A stretch of 64,000 bases of DNA from Mycobacterium colombiense. GTDB lineage: Bacteria; Actinomycetota; Actinomycetes; Mycobacteriales; Mycobacteriaceae. Made by a program: the position numbers and the translations under genes. Of this stretch, positions 25,994 through 33,585 are shown one piece after another. Location: the NCBI RefSeq assembly GCF_001665835.1, contig NZ_LZSX01000003.1:62001-126000 (forward strand), given 5' to 3'. A model generated the notes under the pieces. It was not told the DNA's origin. It saw only the letters and a program-made list of their open reading frames with translations, and ran no database searches. Positions within the stretch are counted from its first letter, which is position 1. Each line of letters begins with the position of its first letter.

Positions 25994-28807
25994 TCAACGG
26001 AACCGGTCGGACCGAAGTGACCTAGTCGCAGCCGCGCCGCCGCTACGTTGCGGTGGACGGTCTGTCGGGAGGACTCGATCAAGCTGGCTGCGTGAACTGA
26101 TGCCCAGCTTCACGAACACCTTGCGAAGGTGATGCTGGACGGTTCGTGCGCTAATGAACAGCCGTGCGCCGATCTCTGGATTGGTCAGCCCGTCGCGCGC
26201 CAACCGGGCGACCTGAGCCTCCTGTGCTGTCAGCTCGGGGCCGTTTTTGATGCGCTTGCGGGCGGTCTCGCCGGTGGCGTGAAGCTCCCGCCGGGCCCGT
26301 TCGGCGAATGCCTCCGCTCCCATCGCATCGAGCATGTTGTGCGCGGTGCGTAGCTGCGCCCGCGCGTCAGTAAGGCGGCGTTCCCTGCGCAGCCATTCTC
26401 CGTAAAGCAGATGTGCACGCCCGAGTTCAATTCGCATCCGGGTCCGGCCCAGCCGCTCGATCGCCTCGCGGTAGCTCCGCTCCGCCTCGATACCATCGCT
26501 GAGCAGCGCCCGTGAACGCGCTTGAACGCCTAGCGCCCATTCGGTTCCACTGGCACCAGTCATCTCCACAAGCCGCGAAAGGTTATCGGTTGCGGTATCC
26601 ATCATGGCGCTGCGCACCGCCGCTTCGATCAGCTCAATCAAGCACCACGGCGATGCGCCTAGGTCGGTAGGGTGCTCGGCGGCGCGCCCGGCCGCGGCCA
26701 GCGCCTTCTCGTAGTTGCCAATGCCGTTGTTCAGGACCGCGGTGGCCCATTCGAGGACGGTTATCCCAATGCCTTCGCCCCTCGACATCGCATCCCGTGT
26801 CGTGGTCGCCGTTAGTTCCCGCAACGCAGCTTCGTCGGCGCGAAGCGCAGCCAATGCCAACGCGCCGTACGGAGAGAGGCGTTCGCCCGTTGCCTCTGTC
26901 ACCGTCTGCGCCTCTTGCACGAGTGATTCGGCGGCGTCTAGTTCGCCGGCGAACACAAGCATCACCGCGCGGGAACTGAGAGCCAGCGGCAGCTCAGTCA
27001 GCGCGCCGGCCGCGCGGGCAAGCTCGACGTGGCGTGCCGATAGGGCAGCCCAGCTCTCATCATCCCAGATGTGCAACGCCGCGACGCCGGCCAGCCACAG
27101 CCAGCGCAGTTGTTCGTCGGACGACGTTGCGGGGTGAGCGGCGCTGACCGCGCGACGCAAAAGCGGCAGGCCTGCCGCATACCCGTCGGTGTAGAGCGCG
27201 GTCAAGCCGTCGACGAGAAGGTCGGGTAGGCGCGGAGTCGAGGGAGGCGGTGACTCTTGGGCCGCGCGTGCCACATCCACCACTCCGCCGCCGACGGCTA
27301 GCCGGCCGGCGAACATGGCCGCCGACAGCGCCTCCAGGTAGGTCGCGCGGGAAAGCGTGGGATCGATCGGCTCAAACCGTTCGGCGGCCTTCAATAATAG
27401 CGGCGGGGCATCGCTGCCGCGGTTCGTGACGAAGGCCAGCCGGGCGCGGATCAGGTCCACGCGCGCGCGCTGGAAATCGGTGAGCGGCCCGCTTTCGGCG
27501 ATAATGAGCAGCTCCATCGCCGCGTCAGTTGAACCGGCGTCGATCTTGGCTGACGCTGCGGCCAGCGCCCGGGCAGCCCGCTGCGCAGGCTCGCGCGTAA
27601 GCATCGTCGCGCGCTCCAAAAATGCGGCCGCAGCAGCCAGACCACCGCGTGCAGACGCCCGGTCAGCCGAACGCTCAAGTTCCTCGGCGACGTCCTCGTC
27701 GGGTCCCGGGGCCCCTTGGGCTCGGTGCCATGCGCGGCAGTCGGGATCGGCCTGTGGATCGGTCACTTCTGCCAGTGCTCGATGCACCCTCTGCCTTTCC
27801 TCAACCGACGCGGACCGGTACGTCACTGAACGTACGAGGGGATGCCGAAAGCGCACGCGGGTGCCGAAGTCAATCAATCCGTCTTCAACAGCGGGTGCTG
27901 CCGCATCGGTGCCGACTTCAAGCAGCGCGGCAGCGCTCCAAACCAGTGCTGGGTCGCCGTTCGGCTCGGCTGATGCGGTTAGCAACAGCCGCTGTGTCGG
28001 CTTAGGCAAAGCCGCCACACTACTCCGGAAGCTTTCTTCCATCGCCGCCGACAGCCGACGTGCCGCCGCCGGTAGTCCGAACCCTCCAGCCAACTCCTGC
28101 ACATCCAGGCTCCGCGGCAATTCCAGTAGTGCGAGCGGGTTGCCTAGGGTCTCGGCAACAAGCTGGTCGCGGACCTGTTCATCGAGCCGAACGGTCAATA
28201 CGGCGTCCAGAAGTACTCGGGCATCCGGCTCCACAAGGCCCTTGACCTCGATCTTCGGGAAGGTGCTCAGATCGGGATCGGGAGCGCGCGTCGCCACGAT
28301 CAGGGCAACCGGTTCAGCCGCCAACCGCCGGGCCACAAATGCGAGGATTTCGGCCGATGCGCGGTCCACCCATTGTAGGTCGTCGATCAGGCAGACGAGG
28401 GGCTGCTCCTCGGCGGCATCGGCAAGCAGGGTCAGGACGGCCAGCCCGATCACAAACCGTTCCGGTGCTGGACCGGCCCTTAGGCCAAACGCCGTGCCCA
28501 GCGCATCGCGCTGTGGCGTGGGCAGATTGTCGAGACCATCCAGCATGGGTGTGCACAACTGGTGCACCGCGGCGTATGCAAGCTCCATCTCCGATTCGAC
28601 ACCGCCAGCGCGCGCCACGCGGCAGCCCGAGGCGTGTGTCGCCACATAATCCATCAGCGCCGTCTTGCCAACCCCCGCTTCACCGTGCACCACCAGAACT
28701 CGGCTTTCGCCGCCGCGCACCGCCTGTAGCACTCCGTCCAGGAGGCTGCGCTCGGCTCGGCGACCGACCAAGCCCAAGTTGCGGCGTTGGAATCCCCCCG
28801 GGCCCAC
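25994..28807 (-). CDS. Large ATPase-LuxR transcriptional regulator, third paralogue
   Basis: A 937-residue paralogue of the regulators at 1-2733 and 20958-23711. Seen: LVGRRAERSLLDGVL, AVRGGESRVLVVHGEAGVGKTA (Walker A, cited in part), Walker B LVCLIDDLQWVD, the block WHRAQGAPGPDEDVAEELE, and a C-terminal LuxR HTH (LTAQEAQVARLA, NPEIGARLF, RTVQHHL). An extra tail of about 25 residues follows DRVLP and lacks homology. The regulated genes are not obvious; the XRE/membrane pair is divergent from it, with 201 bases between. Confidence 0.94.
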   Translation of the reverse strand: MGPGGFQRRNLGLVGRRAERSLLDGVLQAVRGGESRVLVVHGEAGVGKTALMDYVATHASGCRVARAGGVESEMELAYAAVHQLCTPMLDGLDNLPTPQRDALGTAFGLRAGPAPERFVIGLAVLTLLADAAEEQPLVCLIDDLQWVDRASAEILAFVARRLAAEPVALIVATRAPDPDLSTFPKIEVKGLVEPDARVLLDAVLTVRLDEQVRDQLVAETLGNPLALLELPRSLDVQELAGGFGLPAAARRLSAAMEESFRSSVAALPKPTQRLLLTASAEPNGDPALVWSAAALLEVGTDAAAPAVEDGLIDFGTRVRFRHPLVRSVTYRSASVEERQRVHRALAEVTDPQADPDCRAWHRAQGAPGPDEDVAEELERSADRASARGGLAAAAAFLERATMLTREPAQRAARALAAASAKIDAGSTDAAMELLIIAESGPLTDFQRARVDLIRARLAFVTNRGSDAPPLLLKAAERFEPIDPTLSRATYLEALSAAMFAGRLAVGGGVVDVARAAQESPPPSTPRLPDLLVDGLTALYTDGYAAGLPLLRRAVSAAHPATSSDEQLRWLWLAGVAALHIWDDESWAALSARHVELARAAGALTELPLALSSRAVMLVFAGELDAAESLVQEAQTVTEATGERLSPYGALALAALRADEAALRELTATTTRDAMSRGEGIGITVLEWATAVLNNGIGNYEKALAAAGRAAEHPTDLGASPWCLIELIEAAVRSAMMDTATDNLSRLVEMTGASGTEWALGVQARSRALLSDGIEAERSYREAIERLGRTRMRIELGRAHLLYGEWLRRERRLTDARAQLRTAHNMLDAMGAEAFAERARRELHATGETARKRIKNGPELTAQEAQVARLARDGLTNPEIGARLFISARTVQHHLRKVFVKLGISSRSQLDRVLPTDRPPQRSGGAAATRSLRSDRFR

Positions 28808-28972
28808 AGCGGCGACCTTCTAGCCGAACACAAAGCGCGATGCCCGCTGCTCAAGGGCGTTTAAGCGCCGGTCGATAAAGGTGAGCAGCATGCCCCGTGA
28901 CTATGCACGTAATCCTTCAGTGCGTCAATTTAAAAGCAGACTGCTCATTAATCTGCCAGGTTGCAAGTTACT

Positions 28973-29008
28973 TTGACGTTACGCCTGATCGGGACCTATG
29001 TTGCTCGC
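28973..29008 (+). promoter_or_regulatory. Candidate promoter of the XRE-membrane protein pair (leaderless)
   Basis: TTGACG (28973-28978) and TATGTT (28997-29002) are spaced by 18 bases. The -10 ends 6 bases before the ATG at 29009, so transcription would begin at or next to the start codon. No Shine-Dalgarno sequence is present, as expected for a leaderless mRNA. Confidence 0.55.
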
Positions 29009-29323
29009 ATGGATCTCTATGGCTTGGTATCGCCTGAAGTGCTCGCCCGCCGCATCAGGATGATCATGGGCGCGCAGAAGCTGTCTCGTAAGCGGATGGC
29101 TGAAGCCGTCGACATCAGTCGGCCATCCTTGGCGAACAAGCTGGATGCCAAAGTGCCATTCACCTACAACGAGCTGTTGCGCGTGATCGCCGTCCTCGGC
29201 GTTGCCTGGGAGGAGCTGCTCGCCGGACATCGTGACGATAGCCCGTTAGCGGATGCTTCTAGGGACTACAACCGGCCAATTAGGCTGCGCGACTTCCAGG
29301 CGCGGCCCGATCGCAGACTGTAA
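29009..29323 (+). CDS. XRE-family helix-turn-helix regulator
   Basis: A 104-residue DNA-binding protein. The HTH spans about residues 14-60: KLSRKRMAEAVDISRPSLAN gives helices 2 and 3 of a Cro/XRE fold, followed by FTYNELLRVIAVLGV. I chose ATG 29009 over the upstream in-frame start because it places MDLYGLVSPEVLARRIR at the N-terminus and matches the leaderless promoter. The stop is 3 bases before the membrane-protein ATG, so the two are translationally coupled. It probably autoregulates the pair. Confidence 0.82.
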   Translation: MDLYGLVSPEVLARRIRMIMGAQKLSRKRMAEAVDISRPSLANKLDAKVPFTYNELLRVIAVLGVAWEELLAGHRDDSPLADASRDYNRPIRLRDFQARPDRRL

Positions 29324-29326
29324 GTA

Positions 29327-30076
29327 ATGCAGTTTGCAGAATCCATACCGCCCTTGGTTCCCCTCGCGACCGCTGCCGCGCTGCTCCCTGCCGGCTATGT
29401 CCTGTGGATTCGCCGCCACACTTGGCGTACGCCTTGGGAAACCGCAGCCACGCTCAACGTGCTGCTACTGGGCCTCAACGCGCTACTGACGGCTCCGCGT
29501 GTGGATCGTTGGGTCAGCCCGAAGTTGCACAGCGTCACGGGCTGGTGGAACGTCGAGGAGCTGATCGGACACCTGTGCTACCTCTGCGCCCTGATGTCGC
29601 TGTTGTACATGGCTGCGGCCAGGTTAGACATGACCGACCGGCAGTTAAACCGGTTCATCAATAGCCGCATCCGAATACCTGCGACGGTGTTCATCCCGTG
29701 GGTTGTCTTCACCTTCTTCTATGGGGGCTGTGCCGATCGCTACGTTCCTGACCTTCTCCTCCTCGACCCATCGCCATGGCAGATGTGCTACAGATGGCTA
29801 TACATCGTGGCCACCGTCTTTCTACTCGGCCAGGCGGCGACGGTGTTGTTGATCTTACGAAGAGATCCATACCAGACCCGCGCCGCCGACTTGTATCTCG
29901 CCGCGATTGCTCTCACTTTCATGGGCTGCTTCGCGTTCATTTTCGACTGCAACGACGTGCTCAGGTGGGCCTTGATTCGCGTCGTGGTTGTCGCCTACGC
30001 CGTGGCTGCCGGGTACTCCTGGCGCTCCAAGCTGCGTTACCTGCGCGGCACTCCTCCCCTTCCCTGTGATCGGTGA
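29327..30076 (+). CDS. Seven-segment integral membrane protein (MAB_1171c-like)
   Basis: A 249-residue polytopic protein. Hydrophobic segments are visible at about residues 8-27, 40-57, 82-101, 118-136, 159-180, 190-207 and 216-234, giving seven helices. A charged loop DMTDRQLNRFINSRIR separates helices three and four. No known catalytic motif was seen. In actinomycetes, proteins of this appearance occur beside XRE regulators and are sometimes named MAB_1171c-type putative transporters. That link is from memory of the family and from context. Confidence 0.75.
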   Translation: MQFAESIPPLVPLATAAALLPAGYVLWIRRHTWRTPWETAATLNVLLLGLNALLTAPRVDRWVSPKLHSVTGWWNVEELIGHLCYLCALMSLLYMAAARLDMTDRQLNRFINSRIRIPATVFIPWVVFTFFYGGCADRYVPDLLLLDPSPWQMCYRWLYIVATVFLLGQAATVLLILRRDPYQTRAADLYLAAIALTFMGCFAFIFDCNDVLRWALIRVVVVAYAVAAGYSWRSKLRYLRGTPPLPCDR

Positions 30077-30299
30077 TGCGGCAGAGCCGTTAAAGGTGGC
30101 GATTATCCGCATGCCTCGCCGTGGGACTCGCTCGAGCTGATCAAGGCGGCCGCACGCAGCCCTAGGGTGATACCGCTGTCAAACCTTGAACCGGCCTGAA
30201 GCGGTAGGCAGTGCCAGCGGCGCTGACCCCGGCGCTTGGCGTTGAAGCCCGGTTCGAGTACATCGAAACTCGTTCAGGCGCACCCAAGAAATTGCCGAC

Positions 30300-30635
30300 A
30301 GTCGCCCCTGTACCAGTGCCAAGTCGTCTATACGGTAATCGCTCATGCTGGAGCCGATTGGGACGTGTCGGTTCGCCTCTATCGCCGCGGCGTTGGGTGC
30401 GCCCAGGGTGAGCATGGCCGAGCCGGCGGCCGCCGAGCGGGCGACCGGCTATGTGGTGGGCGGCATTTCGCCGTTCGGACAGCGCAGGCGGCTGCGCACG
30501 GTGCTGGACAGCACGGCGTTGCGCTGGGACCGGATGCTGTGCAGCGCGGGCAAACGGCATTGGGAGGTCGCGGTGGGGCCGCGGGATCTGATCCGCCTCA
30601 CCGGCGCGATCACCGCCGACATCAGCAGAACGTGA
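30300..30635 (+). pseudogene. ybaK: Truncated ybaK (Cys-tRNA(Pro) deacylase)
   Basis: From about 30378 to the stop at 30635 the frame encodes the C-terminal half of a YbaK/EbsC protein: IAAALGAPRVSM, AAAERATGYVVGGISPFGQ, LRTVLDSTALRWDRM, VGPRDLIRLTGAITADI. The N-terminal half, about 80 residues carrying the editing-site start, is missing. Only a possible scrap, APVPVPSRL in another frame at about 30301, remains. The 3' end is intact and overlaps the convergent alcohol dehydrogenase gene by 14 bases. This looks like the scar of a recombination that joined the accessory region to the core. Confidence 0.8.
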
Positions 30636-31641
30636 CGACGACCTTGTCCGCCGCTCCCGGGGTGTGCGCCAGTTCGAGCGCCTCGCCGACGTCGTCGAAC
30701 GGGATGGTGTGGCTGACGATCAGCGCGTACTTCTCCCAGTTCGCGACGAGATCCCTGGTCACCTCGAAGATCTCGTCGGGATAGCCCATCGATCCCAGGA
30801 TGGTGATCTCGTTGCTCATCACGTTGACGAACTCGACTGGCACCGGTTCCTTGTGCACACCAACGATTCCCAGGGTGGCACCCTTCTTGGCCGCGGCCAG
30901 CGCGGTGTTGATGACGGCGGGTACACCGGCGGCGTCGAGGTAGATGTCGGTGCCCGCGCGCCCGGGTAACCCGGGAATTCCGGCGTCGCCCTCGCCGTGC
31001 AGTTCGATGAGGCGGGCCGGCACGTCCTCGTCGGCGGAGTTGATGACGGCGTCGGCGCCGACCTGCAGCGCCTTGTCCAGGCGGCTGGGGATCAGGTCCG
31101 CGACGACGACGTGGCTGACGCCAAGGGATTTGAAGGCCAGTACGGCGCCCAGCCCGATCGGCCCCGCCCCGAACACGAGGACCTTGTCCGTCGGTTTGGG
31201 CCGGCAGCGGTTGGCGCCATGGCGCGCGACGGCCATCGGTTCGTTGAGCGCGGCCACCTCCCAGGGGATGTGGTCCGGGATCACTTCGAGACTCGTTCCG
31301 CGGACCGCGTTTTCGATGAGTAGGTAGTCGGCGAGTGCCCCGGCGGCGCCGCCGTTGCCGATGATGCCGCTGGGCGCAGCCATCGGGTTGATGACGACGT
31401 GGTCGCCGACGGACAGTCCTCTCACCTCCGACCCGACCTCGACGACCTCCCCGGCCGGCTCGTGCCCGAGCGGGGTGTGCCCCTGGCGCGGCGGGATGCC
31501 GCCGATGGTGATGTAGAACGAGTCCGAACCGCAGATGCCGCAGGCGCGCATCCGGACCAGCACATCGCGCGGGCCGACGTCGGGACGCTCGATGTCGAGC
31601 ACCTCCGCCTTGCCCGGGCCGGTGACGACGGACGCTTTCAT
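30622..31641 (-). CDS. Zinc-binding alcohol dehydrogenase (threonine/sorbitol dehydrogenase-like)
   Basis: A 339-residue MDR enzyme with catalytic and structural zinc features: CGICGSDSFYI with the catalytic Cys, GHEPAGEV with the His-Glu pair, and a Rossmann motif VFGAGPIGLGAV. A normal structural four-Cys lobe is not seen; the region after VVINP is short and Gly/Ala-rich. It is the last gene of a four-gene operon and its ATG overlaps the sulfotransferase stop by 4 bases. It probably oxidises an alcohol produced or unmasked by upstream enzymes; the substrate is unknown. Confidence 0.9.
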   Translation of the reverse strand: MKASVVTGPGKAEVLDIERPDVGPRDVLVRMRACGICGSDSFYITIGGIPPRQGHTPLGHEPAGEVVEVGSEVRGLSVGDHVVINPMAAPSGIIGNGGAAGALADYLLIENAVRGTSLEVIPDHIPWEVAALNEPMAVARHGANRCRPKPTDKVLVFGAGPIGLGAVLAFKSLGVSHVVVADLIPSRLDKALQVGADAVINSADEDVPARLIELHGEGDAGIPGLPGRAGTDIYLDAAGVPAVINTALAAAKKGATLGIVGVHKEPVPVEFVNVMSNEITILGSMGYPDEIFEVTRDLVANWEKYALIVSHTIPFDDVGEALELAHTPGAADKVVVTFC

Positions 31642-32831
31642 GGCGTGGCCTCCAGTTCGATGTCGAAGGTATCGAGGTACTCGGCGAAGGTCGGCGCGAG
31701 CTGTTCGACGGTCAGGCCGTATTCGTCGAGGCTGTAGGAATTGAGGCCGAACACATCCTGGGGGTGCTCGGCAAGCCAATTGCGCATGCGCGCTTCGGTT
31801 TCGGCGGTCAGCGGTTCGTCCGCCCACTCGTAGATGCGCCGCATCACGCCCATCGGGTCGCGCATCATCTCGTGGTAGTACATGTGGAAGAAACGTTCGT
31901 CGCCGATGCGGTCGCGGGCGCGCAGCGGCCGGTCGACGTGGTAGCCCATCTGCCACATGGCCAGCCGGCCCATCTCCGTCTGATCCAGCAGCTCGGTGTT
32001 CATCACCAGGCTCTGCGGCAGCCGCCACAGGTTGCAGAGCGAGCCGGTCGCCTTGTACGGATCGCGGTGCGCCCAGATCAGTCGGGCGTCGGGAAACACC
32101 TTCAGCAGCGCCTCGATGTGCACCGAGTGCGAGGGCATCTTCAGGCTCCAGTTGCCCGGCGCGGTGGACTGCAGGACCTGCAGGTAGCGCTTCTGGTACT
32201 CGTAGGTGCTGCTCATGTCGGCCTCGTCGAACAGCCAGCGCGCGTAGCGATCCGTCGGCAGGAACGAGTCCCAGGACAGGCCCTTGAAATCCTGGTTGTG
32301 AATGAACATGTCCTCGGTCGGACCGTCGGCGTCTTCCCAGTGCGGCAGCGGCATTTTCGCCTGGGTCACCAGTTCGAGGATCTTGCGTTGCTCTTCCAGC
32401 AGGGCCAGGCATCGCGGGTCGGTGCGCAGCGTGTCGGTACCGGCGGGCGGGATCGGGTCGACGCACTGCCAGTGCAGCAGTGATCGCCGGCCCGGGTCCT
32501 GGTCGAGCAGGTAGCTGATGACGGTGGTGCCGGTGCGGGGCATGCCGAGCACGATCAGCGGCCGCTCGACGGGCGCGTCCAGCACGTCGGGGTGCGCCTG
32601 GATGTAACCGTGCACCTGCATGCGCCGCCCCAGCGCGTTGGTGGCATCGTCCAGGACCCGCTCGCGGCCGAACGGGGTGAAGGCCGGCGAGGTGTTGAGC
32701 TCGTCGAGAATGAGCTGCAGTCCGTCCCGCCATGAGTCGGAGTCGATTTCGCTGAGGCCGGTGCGCTGGGCCGCCAGTTTGAAGACGTCGTCGACGGTCG
32801 CGATATTGGCTAGTCCATTCATGTCGCTCAT
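31638..32831 (-). CDS. Sulfotransferase family protein
   Basis: A 397-residue PAPS-dependent sulfotransferase. Seen: the 5'-phosphosulfate loop LGMPRTGTT near residue 97, the 3'-phosphate-binding WAHRDPYKATGS near residue 246, and a C-terminal domain rich in aromatic residues. It transfers sulfate to a hydroxyl of a lipid, steroid or other small molecule; related mycobacterial enzymes act on trehalose, menaquinone and others. It lies 4 bases after the SDR stop and overlaps the dehydrogenase start by 4 bases. Coupling to the sulfatase-like gene is notable. Confidence 0.9.
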   Translation of the reverse strand: MSDMNGLANIATVDDVFKLAAQRTGLSEIDSDSWRDGLQLILDELNTSPAFTPFGRERVLDDATNALGRRMQVHGYIQAHPDVLDAPVERPLIVLGMPRTGTTVISYLLDQDPGRRSLLHWQCVDPIPPAGTDTLRTDPRCLALLEEQRKILELVTQAKMPLPHWEDADGPTEDMFIHNQDFKGLSWDSFLPTDRYARWLFDEADMSSTYEYQKRYLQVLQSTAPGNWSLKMPSHSVHIEALLKVFPDARLIWAHRDPYKATGSLCNLWRLPQSLVMNTELLDQTEMGRLAMWQMGYHVDRPLRARDRIGDERFFHMYYHEMMRDPMGVMRRIYEWADEPLTAETEARMRNWLAEHPQDVFGLNSYSLDEYGLTVEQLAPTFAEYLDTFDIELEATP

Positions 32832-32835
32832 GGCT

Positions 32836-33585
32836 CTAGACCGTCAGGTATCCGCCGTCGACGGCGATGGTGCTGCCGGTGATGTACGAGGCGGCGTCGG
32901 TACACAAGAACAGGGCGGCGCCCGCGCAGTCCTGGGGTGTGCCGGGCCTGCCCAGCGGCGTGTGGAAGCCGATCTCGACGTCCATCACCTCGGGAATCCC
33001 CATGGCCGGGTGCGTCATTCGGGTGTCGATGAGCCCGGGCGCGATGGCGTTCACCCGGATGCCGTCATTGGCCCAGCGGCGGGACAGGTTCATGGTCAGG
33101 GCGAGCAGACCCATCTTCGACGAGGCGTAGCCCGGGACGAAGACCGCCGAACGGAACGCGGACATCGAGACCACGCTGACGACGCTCGCGCCACCGGGAG
33201 CCTGGCTGGACTTGAGGCGTTCATGGCAGCGCATGGTGAGCCGCATCGGGCCGAGCATGTTTTGCGTCACCGACGCGACGTAGCCGTCCGGGTCGTATTC
33301 GTCGCCGGCGGGATAGGGGCCGCCCGCGTTGTTGACCAGGATGTCCAGTTCGCCCAGCGAATCGGCCAGGGCGTCAACGGATTCGGGATCCTGGATCTGG
33401 CACTGGCGGTAGGTGAACGCGTCCAACTCCGTCTCGGGGTAGTCGGCTGCCGAGCCCCGGGTGCCGGTCACCGTGACGGCAGCCCCGGCGCCGGCGAAGG
33501 CGGCGGCGATCGCGTTGCCGATGCCGCTGGTGCCGCCGGTCACCAGCACGTGAGCGCCGGTGAAATCGAAGTTGACGGTGTTCAT
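32836..33585 (-). CDS. SDR family oxidoreductase
   Basis: A 249-residue classical SDR with TGGTSGIG near residue 17, NNAGGPYP near 90, the catalytic tetrad Ser (SVVSMSAFR), Tyr-Lys in YASSK, and the C-terminal IAVDGG motif. The ATG at 33585 overlaps the MBL-fold gene stop by 4 bases, with RBS AAAGGGA upstream. Part of the MBL-SDR-sulfotransferase-dehydrogenase operon. NAD(P)-dependent oxidation or reduction of an alcohol or ketone is expected. Confidence 0.92.
   Translation of the reverse strand: MNTVNFDFTGAHVLVTGGTSGIGNAIAAAFAGAGAAVTVTGTRGSAADYPETELDAFTYRQCQIQDPESVDALADSLGELDILVNNAGGPYPAGDEYDPDGYVASVTQNMLGPMRLTMRCHERLKSSQAPGGASVVSVVSMSAFRSAVFVPGYASSKMGLLALTMNLSRRWANDGIRVNAIAPGLIDTRMTHPAMGIPEVMDVEIGFHTPLGRPGTPQDCAGAALFLCTDAASYITGSTIAVDGGYLTV

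Noticed and set aside
1..30350. Possibility that the left region is a prophage or integrative element
   Set aside because: No integrase, transposase, phage structural gene, tRNA attachment site or terminal repeat was seen. Horizontal origin rests only on composition, gene type and remnants.
31639..32733. N-terminal 360-residue extension in frame with the zinc alcohol dehydrogenase
   Set aside because: This part runs through the sulfotransferase gene in the wrong frame and is Arg/Ala/Gly/Pro-rich nonsense. The real dehydrogenase start is the ATG at 31641.
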